Source of the DNA: Micropterix aruncella
Lineage: Eukaryota; Arthropoda; Insecta; Lepidoptera; Micropterigidae
Direction of reading: 5' to 3'
Length of the DNA: 64,000 bases
NCBI GenBank assembly: GCA_944548615.1
Contig: OX155979.1
Location: 14,103,597-14,167,596 of the forward strand
Shown here: positions 10,496 to 22,255 of the stretch, one piece after another
How the letters are laid out: every line of letters starts with the position of its first letter
Position numbering within the stretch: the first letter of the stretch is position 1
Position numbers and translations under genes: made by a program
Notes under the pieces: generated by a model
What the model was told of the DNA's origin: nothing
The model's input: the letters and a program-made list of their open reading frames with translations, nothing else
Database searches by the model: none

Positions 10496-10886
10496 CAACT
10501 TGGGTTGTCGACTACAACGGGCGAGCCCGTCACCTCAGGACGTTTTAACGATTAGTCGTTCTATCTCCCTGGAGTGAACGTAGAAGACTTGGGACAAAAA
10601 CAGTCCACCATCTAGCTACGTCACAAGCCCGTAAGAGGCCAACGCCTTAAGCGCAAGATAGCCAGGAATGTTACCCGGCGGGCCTGGAAGTCAGTCAGTC
10701 GGGGGGTCTGGAAGCGGGAGTTAATGGGCCCATGCTGGGTTGGCCACGAAGATCCATTCTGTTCAGGGTCGGTCACACTCATGGGTCAACACCCATCCGA
10801 CGGTGCGCAGACCGTCCAGGAGCGCCAGAGGTTTGATTCCCAGGGGAAACTGGTTGACCCAGTGTCCTACCCAGTGCGCCTTCCGT
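10496..10886. mobile_element. Family B mosaic fragment
   Basis: It starts as a forward B 5' end (CAACTTGGGTTGTCGACTAC). Near 10690 it switches to a reverse-oriented 3' end (GGAGTTAATGGGCCCATG...) and near 10800 back to forward sequence (GCGCAGACCGTCCAGGAGC, then GGTTTGATTCCCAGGGG), stopping near GTCCTACCCAG. This looks like a collapsed B-in-B insertion. Confidence 0.65.
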
Positions 10887-11606
10887 CCCGGCCTCTCCGG
10901 CCGGGCCTCATCGTGTGTGGGGCGGGTTAAACATCGCTTGCTCTGTCTCTCGGGAAGTGGTCTCGGAGCTACCAATTTTTCGGTATTTCTACCGATATGG
11001 CGCCTGTTCTACCGAAATACCGAAATGGAACAATTTTTCCACGATTTTTATCGAAACATGCAAGCAAATAACTGCACGGTTTCCATTGACAAATAATCCA
11101 ATAAAAGATTTCTACGTAATTAAACTGACGTAATTAGTGGCAAAACTGCTTCGATTATTCCTGTTATTAGACTCTTTCCCAATATTGTTCAAAACAATGA
11201 TTTCCAGCAAATTGATACAGAATCGCGTGTTTTGAGAAATTGTGAACACAATTTAATAATAACATTAATTTCCTGATTAAATAGACATTTTTTGGGATAT
11301 CAGTTTACTGAAGTATGGCGATGACACTCAAATGTTGGCGATGGCACTTTGTTGTCTTTTTTCATCTTTACTATTTTACCACTGCCCCCAACAAACAACA
11401 ATTTTGAGCACATATTCTCGCATATTAATCTCATAAAAACAAGACAGCAAAATAGGTTGTCTCCTGAGTCAATCGTTGGTCTGTTACATACAAAAGTACC
11501 TATATTTAATGACACTAATTGTTACGACTTCGAAATTAGTTCAAAAATGACTGCTGCTATGGCTAAAAAATAAGTAGGTAATATCCTACAGATTGTAAAA
11601 AAAAAA
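10887..11606. other. Spacer, nothing recognised
   Basis: A small cluster of CGGTATTTC/GAAATACCG motifs at 10980-11030 can fold back on itself. Otherwise nothing is assignable. Confidence 0.4.
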
Positions 11607-12188
11607 TAAGTGTGGCACTCGGGGACTGCCGCGGTAAAGCTATTGCATAGCATTTTTAACAACTTATGCAATTACAATTATTTATTTATTTTATTTATTC
11701 TGATATCAGATAACTGCGCTCTATCGAAAAACGTTGAAATTATTCCGAATCATCTGCGGAAGCAAATGATTCGGAATAATTTAAACGTCTTCCGATAGAG
11801 CGCCGCGCACGAATTTTTTATTCGTTAAAGCAAAAAAAACGGATTATTAAAAAAAAAACGTAGATAAAAGATAGATAATTAAATTATCTTTAAAATGGTG
11901 CAGGTTTCATAATAATACGCCAGGTATTATTTGCGTAGTAGTCGTTTTTGTGTTCGGCTAGACCTAATTTCACAAATTAATTACACTATGTAATATAAAC
12001 AAAATCTAAAATATTCAAATCTAAGAATATTAGGAAAATGTTCTTGTTTAACATATATTTTTTTCGAATCGTAAGCAGTACTCGTTTAGACGTAATTATC
12101 AGTTTAAAATCATTCATTTTCGTTAAGAAATTTCTTCATTCGGTCGCCGCGCTGGCCTAGGCCCGCGATAAAAGCTATGCAATAGCTT
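11607..12188 (-). mobile_element. Family A (HINE-like), copy A1
   Basis: Family A is defined with + reading AAGCTATTGCATAGC ... GCCACACGTA. This copy is reversed: it starts GTGTGGCACTCGGGGACTGCC and ends GATAAAAGCTATGCAATAGCTT. It carries CTGATATCAG and a partly deleted internal palindrome around the GCGCTCTATCG/CGATAGAGCGC arms. A short chance open frame from the GTGGCACTC block recurs in many copies and is not a gene. Confidence 0.8.
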
Positions 12189-12479
12189 AAAAATATATTA
12201 GCTGTTGATTTAATTGGTTGTACTAATACTTAGTATGTTATTGTTAATTCGTTTTCATTATGATTTGCTGATGTAAATAGTTTACTTCATTTTTATGATG
12301 CATGTGGCATGCATCATAAAAATGCAGCATGTTGGGCATGCATCATGCCCAACTAACTGTTATTAGTTTTAATAATGTTTAATAATTCCTAAAGTTTATA
12401 AAGAAAATTCTTGATATTTTTTAATAATTCCTGTTGTCTAATAATGTTTAATAAAAAGGTTTGATTAAATTTTGTTTTT
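12189..12479. other. Spacer between inverted A copies
   Basis: It contains repeated GCATGCATCAT/ATGATGCATG motifs at 12295-12350 that can form a hairpin. It also has an ATTAGTTTTAATAATGTTTAA segment at 12362-12407 that recurs at 13079. Confidence 0.5.
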
Positions 12480-13073
12480 AAGCTATTGGATAGCTTTTAT
12501 CGCGGGCCTAGGCCAGCGCGGCGACCGAATGAAGAAATTTCTTAACGAAAATTAATGATTTTAAACTGATAATTACGTCTAAACGAGTACTGCTTACGAT
12601 TCGAAAAAAATATATGTTAAACAAGAACATTTTCCTAATATTCTTAGCTTTCAATATTTTAGATTTTGTTTATATTACATAGTGTAATTAATTTGTGAAA
12701 TTAGGTCAAACCGAACACTAAAACGACCACTACGCAAATACTATGTGGCGTATTATTATGAAACCTGCACCATTTTAAAGATAATTTTATTATCTATCTT
12801 TTTATCTACGATTTTTTTCGAATAATCCGTTTTTTTTTGCTTTATCGAATAAAAAAATCGTGCGCGGCGCTCTATCGGAAGACGTTTAAATTATTATTCC
12901 GAATCATTTGCTTCCGCAGCCGCGAATGATTAGGAATAATTTCAACGTTTTCCGATAGAGCGCAGTTGTCTGATATCAGAAAAAAATAAAATAAATAAAT
13001 AATTATAATTGCATAGGTTTTTAAAAATGCTATGCAATAGCTTTACCGCGGCAGTCCCCGAGTGCCACACGTA
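12480..13073 (+). mobile_element. Family A (HINE-like), copy A2
   Basis: Full-length copy inserted after TTTTT and followed by TTTTT. It has the terminal AAGCTATTG block, GCGGGCCTAGGCCAGCGCGGCGACC, the central GCGCTCTATCGG palindrome and the terminal GGCAGTCCCCGAGTGCC stem-loop. It faces A1 in inverted orientation across 291 bp. Confidence 0.8.
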
Positions 13074-13078
13074 TTTTT

Positions 13079-13138
13079 ATTAGTTTTAATAATGTTTAAT
13101 AATTCCTAAAGTTTATAAAGAACATTCCTGATATTTTT
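13079..13138 (+). repeat. Local duplicate of 12362-12420 flank
   Basis: ATTAGTTTTAATAATGTTTAA and following bases to GATATTTTT match the sequence beginning at 12362, a spacing of 717 bp. The flank and the A element behind it therefore form a two-unit tandem arrangement. Confidence 0.55.
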
Positions 13139-13727
13139 AAGCTATTGCATAGCTTTTATCGCGGGCCTAGGCCAGCGCGGCGACCGAGTGAAGAAATTTC
13201 TTAACGAAAATTAATGATTTTAAACTGATAATTACGTCTAAACGAGTACTGCTTACGATTCGAAAAAAATATATGTTAAACAAGAACATTTTCCTAATAT
13301 TCTTAGCTATGAATATTTTAGATTTTGTTTATATTACATAGTGTAATTAATTTGTGAAATTAGGTCGAACCGAACACAAAAACGACTACTACGGAAATAC
13401 TATCTGGCGTATTATTATGAAACCTGCACCATTTTAAAGATAATTTAATTATCTATCTTTTTATCTACGATTTTTTTTCGAATAATCCGGTTTTTTGCTT
13501 TATCGAATAAAAAAATCGTGCGCGGCGCTCGATCGGAAAACGTTTAAATTATTCAGAATCATTTGCTTCCGCAGCCGCAAACGATTCGGAATAATTTCAA
13601 CGTTTTCCGATAGAGCGCAGTTATCTGATATCAGAAAAAATAAAATAAATAAATAATTATAATTGCATAAGTTGGTTAAAATGCTATGCAATAGCTTTAC
13701 CGCGGCAGTCCCCGAGTGCCACACGTA
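13139..13727 (+). mobile_element. Family A (HINE-like), copy A3
   Basis: Full-length copy after GATATTTTT and before TTTTTT. The duplicated flank at 12407-12420 (TTGATATTTTTT) is close to what an unfilled site would look like. Confidence 0.8.
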
Positions 13728-15164
13728 TTTTTTGTTGTCATGAATATTGTTTCAATTTTAATTCAATATTGTTTCAATTTTAATAGCAGATAATGCAGCA
13801 GATATATTATTAAATGGTCAAAATGGCCACTAAAGTTGCACTGAAAGTCACTCTATCATAATCTCCAGCAGGTAAGCCTTAGGCTTGGCTGGATTTTATA
13901 CTAAGCTGTATTGTAAAAAATGGTTATTAAATTAAAAAAAAAAAAAAAATTGTTGTGTGCCTACGATAGTCCTTCTGCGATAGATTCGTACTGTTGTGCC
14001 TGCAATTTTTTTATTACTCGTTAGGATATCATATCACAATTTTTAGGTTAATGTATACGTAGAAAACTACTTTTATAGGAAAAAAATATCCCCTCGATTA
14101 ATTACATATTCGATATAATAACGCCAGTTATAATAACCCCTGAAAATCGTCAATCTGTGAAGACTTCGGGTCGGATACGTAATTATTTACCTACCTTCAT
14201 TATGCTGGGCTTACAATAATAAAAACGAAGTTCGTAGGAATGCGCACGGCAGCCATCGGAACGGCAAAATGGCGGTATCGCATTATGTTTTATATGATCT
14301 GCGGTTAAAATGATTAGGTTATATATATTTAATTTAATTTGTTATTTTTACTGACACAACCGTGGCACTCCAATAAGACTCAGGAAGTGAGCTCGCATTA
14401 TCACAGGAGTTAGCAAGGCGGGCTCGGTTTCACTTTACTTGGCACATTAGGAATAATTTTATGCACTTTAACATATAATTTATGCACAATTTGGCCTGGG
14501 CACAGACAGATGTAGGTATGCCTAAATTTAGAAGCTTATAGCGGTATTTTCTGGATTGTACATTATATTTCTTTTGTGCTATTTGCGTTTGAATGTTTAT
14601 GTAACGAATAAATAAATAAATAAATATATGAATGTAAGAGAAGATTAATCAATATTTGGAACTATCAGTGCTATCCACACGTTTCGTTTTGTAGTAAAAT
14701 CCTAGCTGCCAAAATGTAGTACGGCATTGAGCAATCGAAAACCCAATATTATCATTGCTACTACAAACCGTGCACTTTAAGATGCTTATGACGTCACACT
14801 TCCACAGCTTATACCTAAAATAATGGTACAAATTGTAAATATTTTTTGTGCAGCTGTTTGGCGGATTCCAACACGATATTTATTACGTTGTCCTTAATTT
14901 TGTATGCATAAAGACAATTGTATTTTCCATTCCCCATGTGTAGCGTAAATTCTTATTAAACATCGAGGAGGGAAAGTATTGTAAACGCGCTAAATTTTGC
15001 TTTCGAGATGAAGACGGAGCTGTCCATTTTGCCCCCATCCCCCCGAGACTTTTAAGACTATTTCTAGATTGAAGCCTGGCTGTGTATGTGTCTGTCTTTA
15101 TTCCACCACGATAGCGCATACACGCTTCATCCGATTGAACTGAAATTCGTCATGCAGGCATCGT
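13728..15164. other. AT-rich interval, probable old LINE 3' tail, no gene
   Basis: An (AATA)n run at 14607-14627 after a GAATGTTTATGTAACG stretch looks like a LINE 3' terminus. A poly(A) tract lies at 13937-13950. No protein similarity was seen in any frame. Confidence 0.35.
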
Positions 15165-15194
15165 TTCATCAAGACATTGCGGTTGGCTTCGAAC

Positions 15195-15678
15195 GAAAAC
15201 TCATGAATTTCTACAAACAATTCAGTCTAGAGACCTCGACATCGTAGCGATCACTGAATCATGGTTTGTCAACGGAATACTGAATGGCGAACTGTTCGAC
15301 CGGCGCTACGAGGTATTTCGGACCTATCGAAATTCCTCCACAACAGGCTGAAGTCGAGGAGGAGGCGTTCTATTGGCGATAAAACCCTCACTGCATGTCC
15401 GCCCCAGACCCGAATTCGACACATACAAGGGTAACTTTGAATGCGTTTGGGCAACCATACACTCTTCTTCTCTGCGCTCTTCTGCTGACCTGCATATTTG
15501 CTGCGTATACTTGTCCGGGTCAAACCATCGTACTCTTCTTGGCGAGTTTACTGAGTCACTAATAGCGCTTCGCGAACTTTACACGGACGATTATTTTCTG
15601 GTATTCGGGGACTTCAACCTTCCTTTAACTACCTGTACCGCGAAGCTCTACTCTACAGTCCTCGTAAAGCAGTCTTAA
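15195..15678 (+). pseudogene. LINE apurinic-like endonuclease domain (broken)
   Basis: One frame reads LDIVAITESWFVNG, then RGGGVLLAIKPS, then CVYLSGSNH and FVFGDFNLP, the order of motifs in the exonuclease-endonuclease-phosphatase domain that nicks target DNA for LINE insertion. The GDFN motif is present. An in-frame TGA lies at 15349-15351 just before the GGGV motif. The domain stops near 15678; the expected C-terminal part (FNQYNCVTNTYGRMLDL) reappears at about 16330-16455 in other frames. Confidence 0.75.
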
Positions 15679-16329
15679 CTTCGCGTACACCGTTGCAATC
15701 TTGATGTTAGGGTTGGATCAGCAGCACTCCTTACACTTGCCACAGTATCGTCGAGAAATGAACTACAGTTTGTTTCCTGAATCCTTCGAGTGTCGCTCTG
15801 CACTGTTCTTGACCGAATAAAACGCAGGTTTGGTGAAGCGTCCTTTAATCCTCCCAGACCTACGCAATACAATCAAAGCGCACACTGAGCCGCTCTTCGT
15901 TAGACACTGAATTCAAAATATCCTAGCCGCATGCTGCCCGTTGACCTAACTAGGGATAACGCCTTCACAATCTCCTAATATCGTACGATAAACTTATTTA
16001 CATAACTTATTTTCCTGTTGCTGAGGGCATATCTTAAATATATATATACAACATTATTTGTTAAATGGACGTAAGGTCTCTTCCTAATTAACATTACACT
16101 ATGATTAATTAGTCTAACAAGATGTTACACACTAGGAACGCTGTTTATAGTCCAAAAACACGTACTGTGACGACCTTAGCCCATATATGCTCTCCCTTCG
16201 TCATTTCGACCGTTCGTGTAATTTGACACTCCCTCGTTTGCCAGAGATGGACCTTCCTTCTGCGAAGTGAGGCAACATACATTCCTAGCCCCCTGTATTG
16301 TGATATTTTGCGGCACACTACCCTCAACA
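15679..16329. other. Unassigned insert or rearrangement inside the LINE endonuclease
   Basis: About 650 bp separate two parts of the endonuclease that are normally close together. No coding similarity, terminal repeats or target duplication were recognised. Confidence 0.4.
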
Positions 16330-16466
16330 CATACATTATTTTTAGAACCATGTGGCAACTTAGATTCTAGTAGCATTGAGTTCGTAGAGAATTGCACGTT
16401 TGGGGGGTTTAATCAGTATAACTGCGTCACTAATACATATGGCCGGATGCTGGATCTAACACAGAC

Positions 16467-18740
16467 GTGACAGTGTCACGTTCACTCGAACCTCTTGTCG
16501 ATGAAGATGCCCATCATCCGACTTTAGACATTGTTATCAACAACATCACAGAGGCATCACCGATAAGTGAAGCCTCCAGACGCATAATCCTCTACTCAAG
16601 AGCAAATTACGAAGAAATCAACTCTGCCCTTATAGCCGTTGATTGGAAAGTGCTGCTATCCTTCGATGATGTGAACATATCCGTGCGTACTTTTTACGAA
16701 ACGATCCAAAACGTAATTGATATTTTCATCCCTACTCGCTTTTCCACACGTACAAAATACCCATCTTGGTTCTCACCGGCGCTCATTCACATTATAAAGG
16801 AAAAGGCAAAATACCATCGGAAGTGGAAAATCTTCAATAATCCACTAGATAGGGATACCTTTGTCTTACGCCGCGCCAGACAAAAGAGAGTCCAAAAATA
16901 CTGCTATCGCCGGCATATTGCACGCTGCGAAGACAGCATACACAAGGATCCAAAGAAATTCTGGTCGTATCTAAAGAGTGTGCGTAAAAATCAACCCGTT
17001 CCTAGTTGCATGAACTTAAACGGTGACACAATAACAGACGAACGGGAAATCTGCGAAGGTTTTTCGTGCCATTTCAATTCCATATATGTATCTCAGAACC
17101 CAACAATTATTGATGGGTCTGGGTGTTACTCCGCGATACCACCTACAACAATCAGTCACACACCTTGGGATATTAGTTCAATTCATATTACTACTGAACT
17201 TGTTAAAAAATACATACAAGCTCTTGACTGTAATAAAGGCACGGGTAGTGATATGATACCTACAGTATTCATTAAAAAATGCTCAAATTGCCTATCCTAT
17301 CCACTTGCGGAGTTATTCTCTATGTCTATCCGAAGCGGCATTTTTCCTGAAAGATGGAAGGAAGCGCTTGTGGTTCATGTTCACAAGAAGGGGTCTCGGT
17401 CTTCTATCGATAACTAGAGGCCCATCTCTATTCTCCCTGTGCTCAGTAAGCTCTTCGAGAAGATTGTATACGACCAGGTATATCCCGTCATCGCAGGAAG
17501 TCTCCCTAATCAACAGCACGGTTTTCTGCAGCGACGTTCAGTGCTGACCAACTTGGGTGAATTCACTGAGTACCTAGCCGTTAACATGGATAAAAGAATG
17601 CAGGTTGACGTAGTGTACACTGATTTTACAAAGGCGTTTGACCGCGTCAATCATTGTATACTTGTCCGGAAACTCGATTCTCTAGGCATTCACGGAGATC
17701 TCCTAAGGTGGTTTTCTTCCTACGTTCGCAATCGTAGTCAGGCTGTTGTCGTGAGCGGACATCGTTCTAACTTCACTTCTGTCCCATCCGGTGTACCCCA
17801 AGGATCGCATCTCGGTCCTCTGCTCTTTAACGCATATATAGGCGATATTGGTACGTGTTTCCACTGGTCCGAGTACATTCTCTACGCAGATGACATGAAA
17901 GTATACTCATCCATTAGAAGTACTGAAAACTGCGTCAATATGCATTCGGATTTAAATCGACTCTCGGCTTATTGCATCACTAATGGCATTGATATAAATG
18001 CCTCAAAGTGTCACAAAATCACATTCACGAGGAATATAAAGAAAATCAGTTGGGATTATTATATCAATGCCGTTGGTGATACCATATCAGAAAGCACTTG
18101 CGTTCGCGACCTTGGTGTATACCTTGACAGTAAACTTCTAGGCGATAGTCACTGTCGACAAGCAGCAGAGAGGGCAACCCTAACAGAATGCTAGGGTTTG
18201 TGTTAAGGATGACTAAGCCCTTCTCGGGCACCAAAGCCGCACTGACACTATACAATAGCTATGTCCGCAGCATTCTTTAATTCGCGTCTCCCGTTTGGTC
18301 TCCGAAATATAGCGTGCACAAAGCCCAACTGGAGCGGATACAAAGACGTTTCGTCCGGTGCATAGCCCGACGCAAACATCTCGCTTTTGACTGTTACCGT
18401 GATAGGCTACAGCATTTTAATATGCTGTCGCTTGAGGATCGGCGAACTGCTGCAGATATGAGTGCGCTACATGACATCGTCAATGGGACGCTGGACAAAT
18501 ACATACATAGTTTCGAGCATCGCTCTGAAGGTGCCGCAACGTAAAACCCGATCTACACAGTTATTCGAGCCCCCGAGACGACATTCTAACTACACGCGCA
18601 ATTCAATTCTTAACAGATTGCCACGTACTTATAACGATAAATTCACAGAGCTTGATATTTACAGTAGAAACAAAATTAGCTTCAAATCGGCAATACGAAC
18701 CGCCCTTGAAGCTGCAGCGACAACTGCCAGTAATTATTGA
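16467..18740 (+). pseudogene. LINE reverse transcriptase (ORF2), broken
   Basis: The frame starting near 16467 encodes the linker and RT fingers, then PDGF-equivalent SDMIPTVFIKK, motif A VVYTDFTKAFDRVNH, GVPQGSHLGPLLF and the catalytic YADD at 17883-17894. A DLGVYLDSKL motif follows, as in jockey/CR1-type RTs. Damage: an in-frame TAG at 17415-17417 in the conserved NYRPIS block, a frameshift near 18180, a TAA at 18278-18280 and another frameshift near 18543. The C-terminal motif NRLPRTYNDKFTELDIY is still readable. The RT core 17418-18180 is open, so loss of activity is probably not very ancient. Confidence 0.85.
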
Positions 18741-19056
18741 TTTATATAAGTATGTATAAATATAATATAACTTATATATGTATTCCCATTAACTTATTTT
18801 GAATTTCTTTTGTATAAGTATGATTTATTTATATGTTTGTGGTTAACTATACAACTATTGCGGTCATTTGACATTTTTTGGTTGGTGGGGATGAGTCCTT
18901 GCCGCGTGGACTTCGGCGTTCTCCCGGCAAAGTTAAATTTTCGGCAAAGCTACACTGGCCATCTACAAATGCATCGGGAGGACTGTCGTTTATTTCCGAG
19001 CGGTATAGATCCGTTTCCTCTCAACCAATAAATATTTACGGATGCATTGTATTTTT

Positions 19057-19649
19057 AAGGTATTGCATAGCTTTTATCGCGGGCCTAGGCCAGCGCGGCG
19101 ACCGAATGAAGAAATTTCTTAACGAATATTAATGATTTTAAACTGATAATTACGTCTAAACGAGTACTGTTTACGATTCGAAAAAAATATATGTTAAACA
19201 AGAACATTTTCCTAATATGCTTAGCTTTGAATATTTTAGATTTTGTTTGAATTACATAGTGTAATTAATTTGTGAAATTAGGTCAAATCGAACACAAAAA
19301 CGACTACTACGCAAATACTATCTGGCGTATTATTATGAAACCTGCACCATTTTAAAGATAATTTAATTATCTATCTTTTTATCTACGATTTTTTTCGAAT
19401 AATCTAGTTTTTTTGCTTTATCGAATAAAAAATTCGTGCGCGGCGCTCTATCGAAAGAAGTGTAAATTATTCCGAATCATTTGCTTCCGCAGCCGCAAAT
19501 GATTCAGAATAATTTCAACGTTTTCCGATAGAGCGCAGTTATCTGATATCAGAAAAAATAAAATAAATAAATAATTATAATTGCATACCTAAGTTGTTAA
19601 AAATGCTATGCAATAGCTTTACCGCGGCAGTCTCCGAGTGCCACACGTA
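19057..19649 (+). mobile_element. Family A (HINE-like), copy A4, inserted in LINE 3' UTR
   Basis: Full-length copy. The reverse LINE copy at 55345-55372 reads, in LINE sense, TTTACGGATGTATTTTATTTTTGGTTTC with no insertion. Here the same place reads GATGCATTGTATTTTT-[A4]-TTTTTTGTTTC. The insertion is therefore in a T-run and the element proper is AAG...CGTA with optional flanking Ts. Confidence 0.85.
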
Positions 19650-19795
19650 TTTTTTGTTTCATAATTTAGTTTATAAAATATTTTTCAAATAATTTCGAAC
19701 GGCGTAAGCAATAATCGGCATAAGAACATGTTTTTTATAAGAATTATGTACCTAACTATAAGTTTATGCTGTTACTTACCTAAATAAATAAAAAA

Positions 19796-20374
19796 TACGT
19801 GTGGCACTCGGGGATTGCCGCGGTAAAGCTATTGCATAGCATTTTTAACAACTTATGCAATTATAATTATTTATTTTTTGTATTTTTTCTGATATCAGAT
19901 AACTGCGCTCTATCGAAAAACGTTGAAATTATTCCGAATCATCTGCGGCTTCGGAATAATTTAAACGTCTTCCGATAGAGCGCCACGCACGAATTTTTTA
20001 TTCGATAAAGCAAAAAAAAACGGATTATTCAAAAAAAAATCGTAGATAAAAAGATAGATAATTAAATTATCTTTAAAATGGTGCAGATTTCATAATAATA
20101 CGCCAGATAGTATTTGCGTAGTAGTCGATTTTGTGTTCGGTTAGACCTAATTTCACAAATTAATTACACTATGTAATATAAACAAAATATAAAATATTCA
20201 AAGCTAAGAATATTAGGAAAATGTTCTTGTTTAACATATATTTTTTTCGAATCGTAAGCAGTACTCGTTTAGACGTAATTATCAGTTTGAAATCATTAAT
20301 TTTCGTTAGGAAATTTCTTCATTCGGTCGCCGCGCTGGTCTACTAGGCCCGCGATAAAAGCTATGCAATAGCTT
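19796..20374 (-). mobile_element. Family A (HINE-like), copy A5
   Basis: Reverse copy placed directly against the A-rich tail of the LINE. The central palindrome has lost part of one arm (ATCATCTGCGGCTTCGG). With A4 it forms an inverted pair 146 bp apart. Confidence 0.8.
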
Positions 20375-20514
20375 AAAAATAAAATAACAATGATCTAAAA
20401 ATTAGTAGTAAAAGGTATTCAATTAATAATCAATTTGTAATATAATAATCATAAATAATTTAAATAAAATACTATTTAACTAAAATGTATTAAAATGGTC
20501 ACTGGAATAATACA

Positions 20515-21832
20515 CAACTAGAGTTGTCAATTACAGCGGGCGAGCCCGTCACCTCAGGAAGTTTTAACGATTAGTCGTTCTGTCTCCCTGAAGTGAGCGC
20601 AGAGGACAAAACAGTCTACCATCAAGCGCCGCTACATGCCCGTAAGAGGCTAACGCCTTAACCGCGAGATAGCCAGGAGTGTTACCTAGGGGGCTAACAC
20701 TCACGCCCTTACTTCCAATTACGACCATATTACTCCAGTCTCTTGATTGGTTCCGAGTTTGAGGTCGCTTGCGCGGTCATCTCCCTTACGAAGCGGTGAA
20801 ACGGTGTGTATCGAATGTATCGCGGACCACGGCATCCTCTGCCCGGCTGTTCACCCAGATCGGGTTTCAAGGATGGTCGTTTCAAGAGCAGTGGCTGTAA
20901 GGTCAGCAACCACCCCCGCTCTATAGTAAAAAAGTACTGCTTCCAGGCTCCCCCAACTGTTAGTGAGGGGGCTAACGGGCCCATGATGAGTTGGCCACGA
21001 TGACCCATGTGTTCAGGGTCGGTCACACTCACGGGTCAACAACACCCATCCGACGGCCTCCCCGCATGGGGTGCGAATCCTGGGTAGGACACTGGGTCAA
21101 CCAGTCTCCCCTGGGAAACAAACCTCTGGCGCCCTTGGACGGTCTGCACACCGTGCGGCGCAAGCCAATCGATTGTGCTCTCTGACTAACAGTCGGGGGA
21201 GTCTGGGAACTGTATGGTTTCCTATAGAGCAGGGGTAGTTGCGTACCTTATGGCGACTGCTCTTGAATTGACCATTGGCCATCCGATCCCGGGTAAGAAG
21301 CGGGCAAAGGACGCCTTGGTCCGAGATAGATTCGGTGCACTCCGTTTCACCGCTTCATAAGGGAGAGGACCGCGCAAGCGACCTCGAACTCGGAACCAAT
21401 CGAGAGACCGGAGAAATCTGGTCACAATTGGAAGTGAGGGCGCGAGTATCTCGAGCCCGCCGGGTTTATTCCTGGCAACTCGCGGTAAGGCGTTGGACTC
21501 TCACGGGTTGTGACGTAGCTGGACGTAGGATTGTACTGTCCGAAGTCTTCTACGTTCACTGCAGGGCGACAGAACGACTAATCGTTAAAACGTCCTGTGG
21601 TGACGGGCTCGCCCGTTGTAGTCGACACCGCAAGATGTTAGTCAGAGTGCACAATCGATTGGCTTATGGCGCCGACCGTCCAGGAGCGCCATAAGGTTGA
21701 CTCCTAAGGGAAAGTATCCCTAAGGCCAGAGTCCTGCCCGGGCTCGAAATTCATGCGTGGAGGCCACCGGATGGGTGTTGACCCGTGAGTGTGACCAACC
21801 CTGGACAGAATAGGTCTTCGTGGCCAACTGAG
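20515..21832 (+). mobile_element. Family B composite, locus 2
   Basis: It has the same organisation as 5224-6594: a B+ 5' part to about 20967, a complete B- at 20968-21634, then the B+ 3' part to GTGGCCAACTGAG. The B-/B+ junctions fall at the same position of the host B as in locus 1. Rare variants are shared (CCTCCCCGCATGGGG and CTTCATAAGGG in the nested copy). The outer flanks differ, so this is an independent insertion of the composite, here lacking the last ~35 bp of the 3' end. Confidence 0.75.
20968..21634 (-). mobile_element. Family B nested copy in composite locus 2
   Basis: Complete reverse B from GGGGCTAACGGGCCC to GTCGACACCGCAAG. The left duplication TGTTAGTGAG has decayed relative to the right ATGTTAGTCAGAG; compare the intact 15-bp pair at locus 1. 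Confidence 0.75.
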
Positions 21833-22255
21833 AACAAACGAAAGGATAGATATGGAAAAACAAATTATGTAAAATGTTTCTGTTGCCACCAGTCTTCTCT
21901 AACGATGAAATATCTTCGCCCTCTCAAAGCTGTTAATATTGATTTGCGGTATAGTATGACGTAGTCGCTCGCGTGACCTCAGACCACATCGCCACAGACC
22001 AAGCCTTCCACCCGATTCGAAAAGACTTGATTTATGTACCTAGATATGTATCCGTTCGCAAAATTATACAGGTAGGGGGAACGGGGAAACGTTTGATAGG
22101 GGGGTATTAATGTACATCTACGGTTTAGTCGTCGATATCACAAAAGTGAAAGTTCCAGAGCCTTAGTATTAACGACCTATCAAACTGCTATCTTGATTCT
22201 TTACTTTCCTTCCAACCAAATGTTGGAGGAAGTAATGAGAAAACGCTCAAAAATA
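21833..22255. other. Unassigned spacer
   Basis: No gene or repeat was recognised. A short G-rich stretch (AGGTAGGGGGAACGGGG) lies near 22070. Confidence 0.4.

Larger units (their letters stand above)
15165..19795 (+). mobile_element. Jockey-superclade LINE, near full length but broken
   Basis: Endonuclease, reverse transcriptase and RT C-terminal sequence lie in order on one strand. They are followed by a 3' UTR ending ACTTACCTAAATAAATAAAAA at about 19795. The 3' end is defined by a second, reverse copy at 55218-56386 that matches from about 18570 to the tail, apart from different later insertions: family A at 19057-19649 here, family B there. Minus the inserted A copy it is about 4 kb, a normal LINE length, though I saw no ORF1 (Gag-like) upstream. 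Confidence 0.75.

Noticed and set aside
11610..11798. Recurring ~60-75 codon frame in family A starting at the GTGGCACTCGG block
   Set aside because: It is in the terminal region of a non-autonomous repeat, is altered by indels in most copies and shows no codon constraint or motif.
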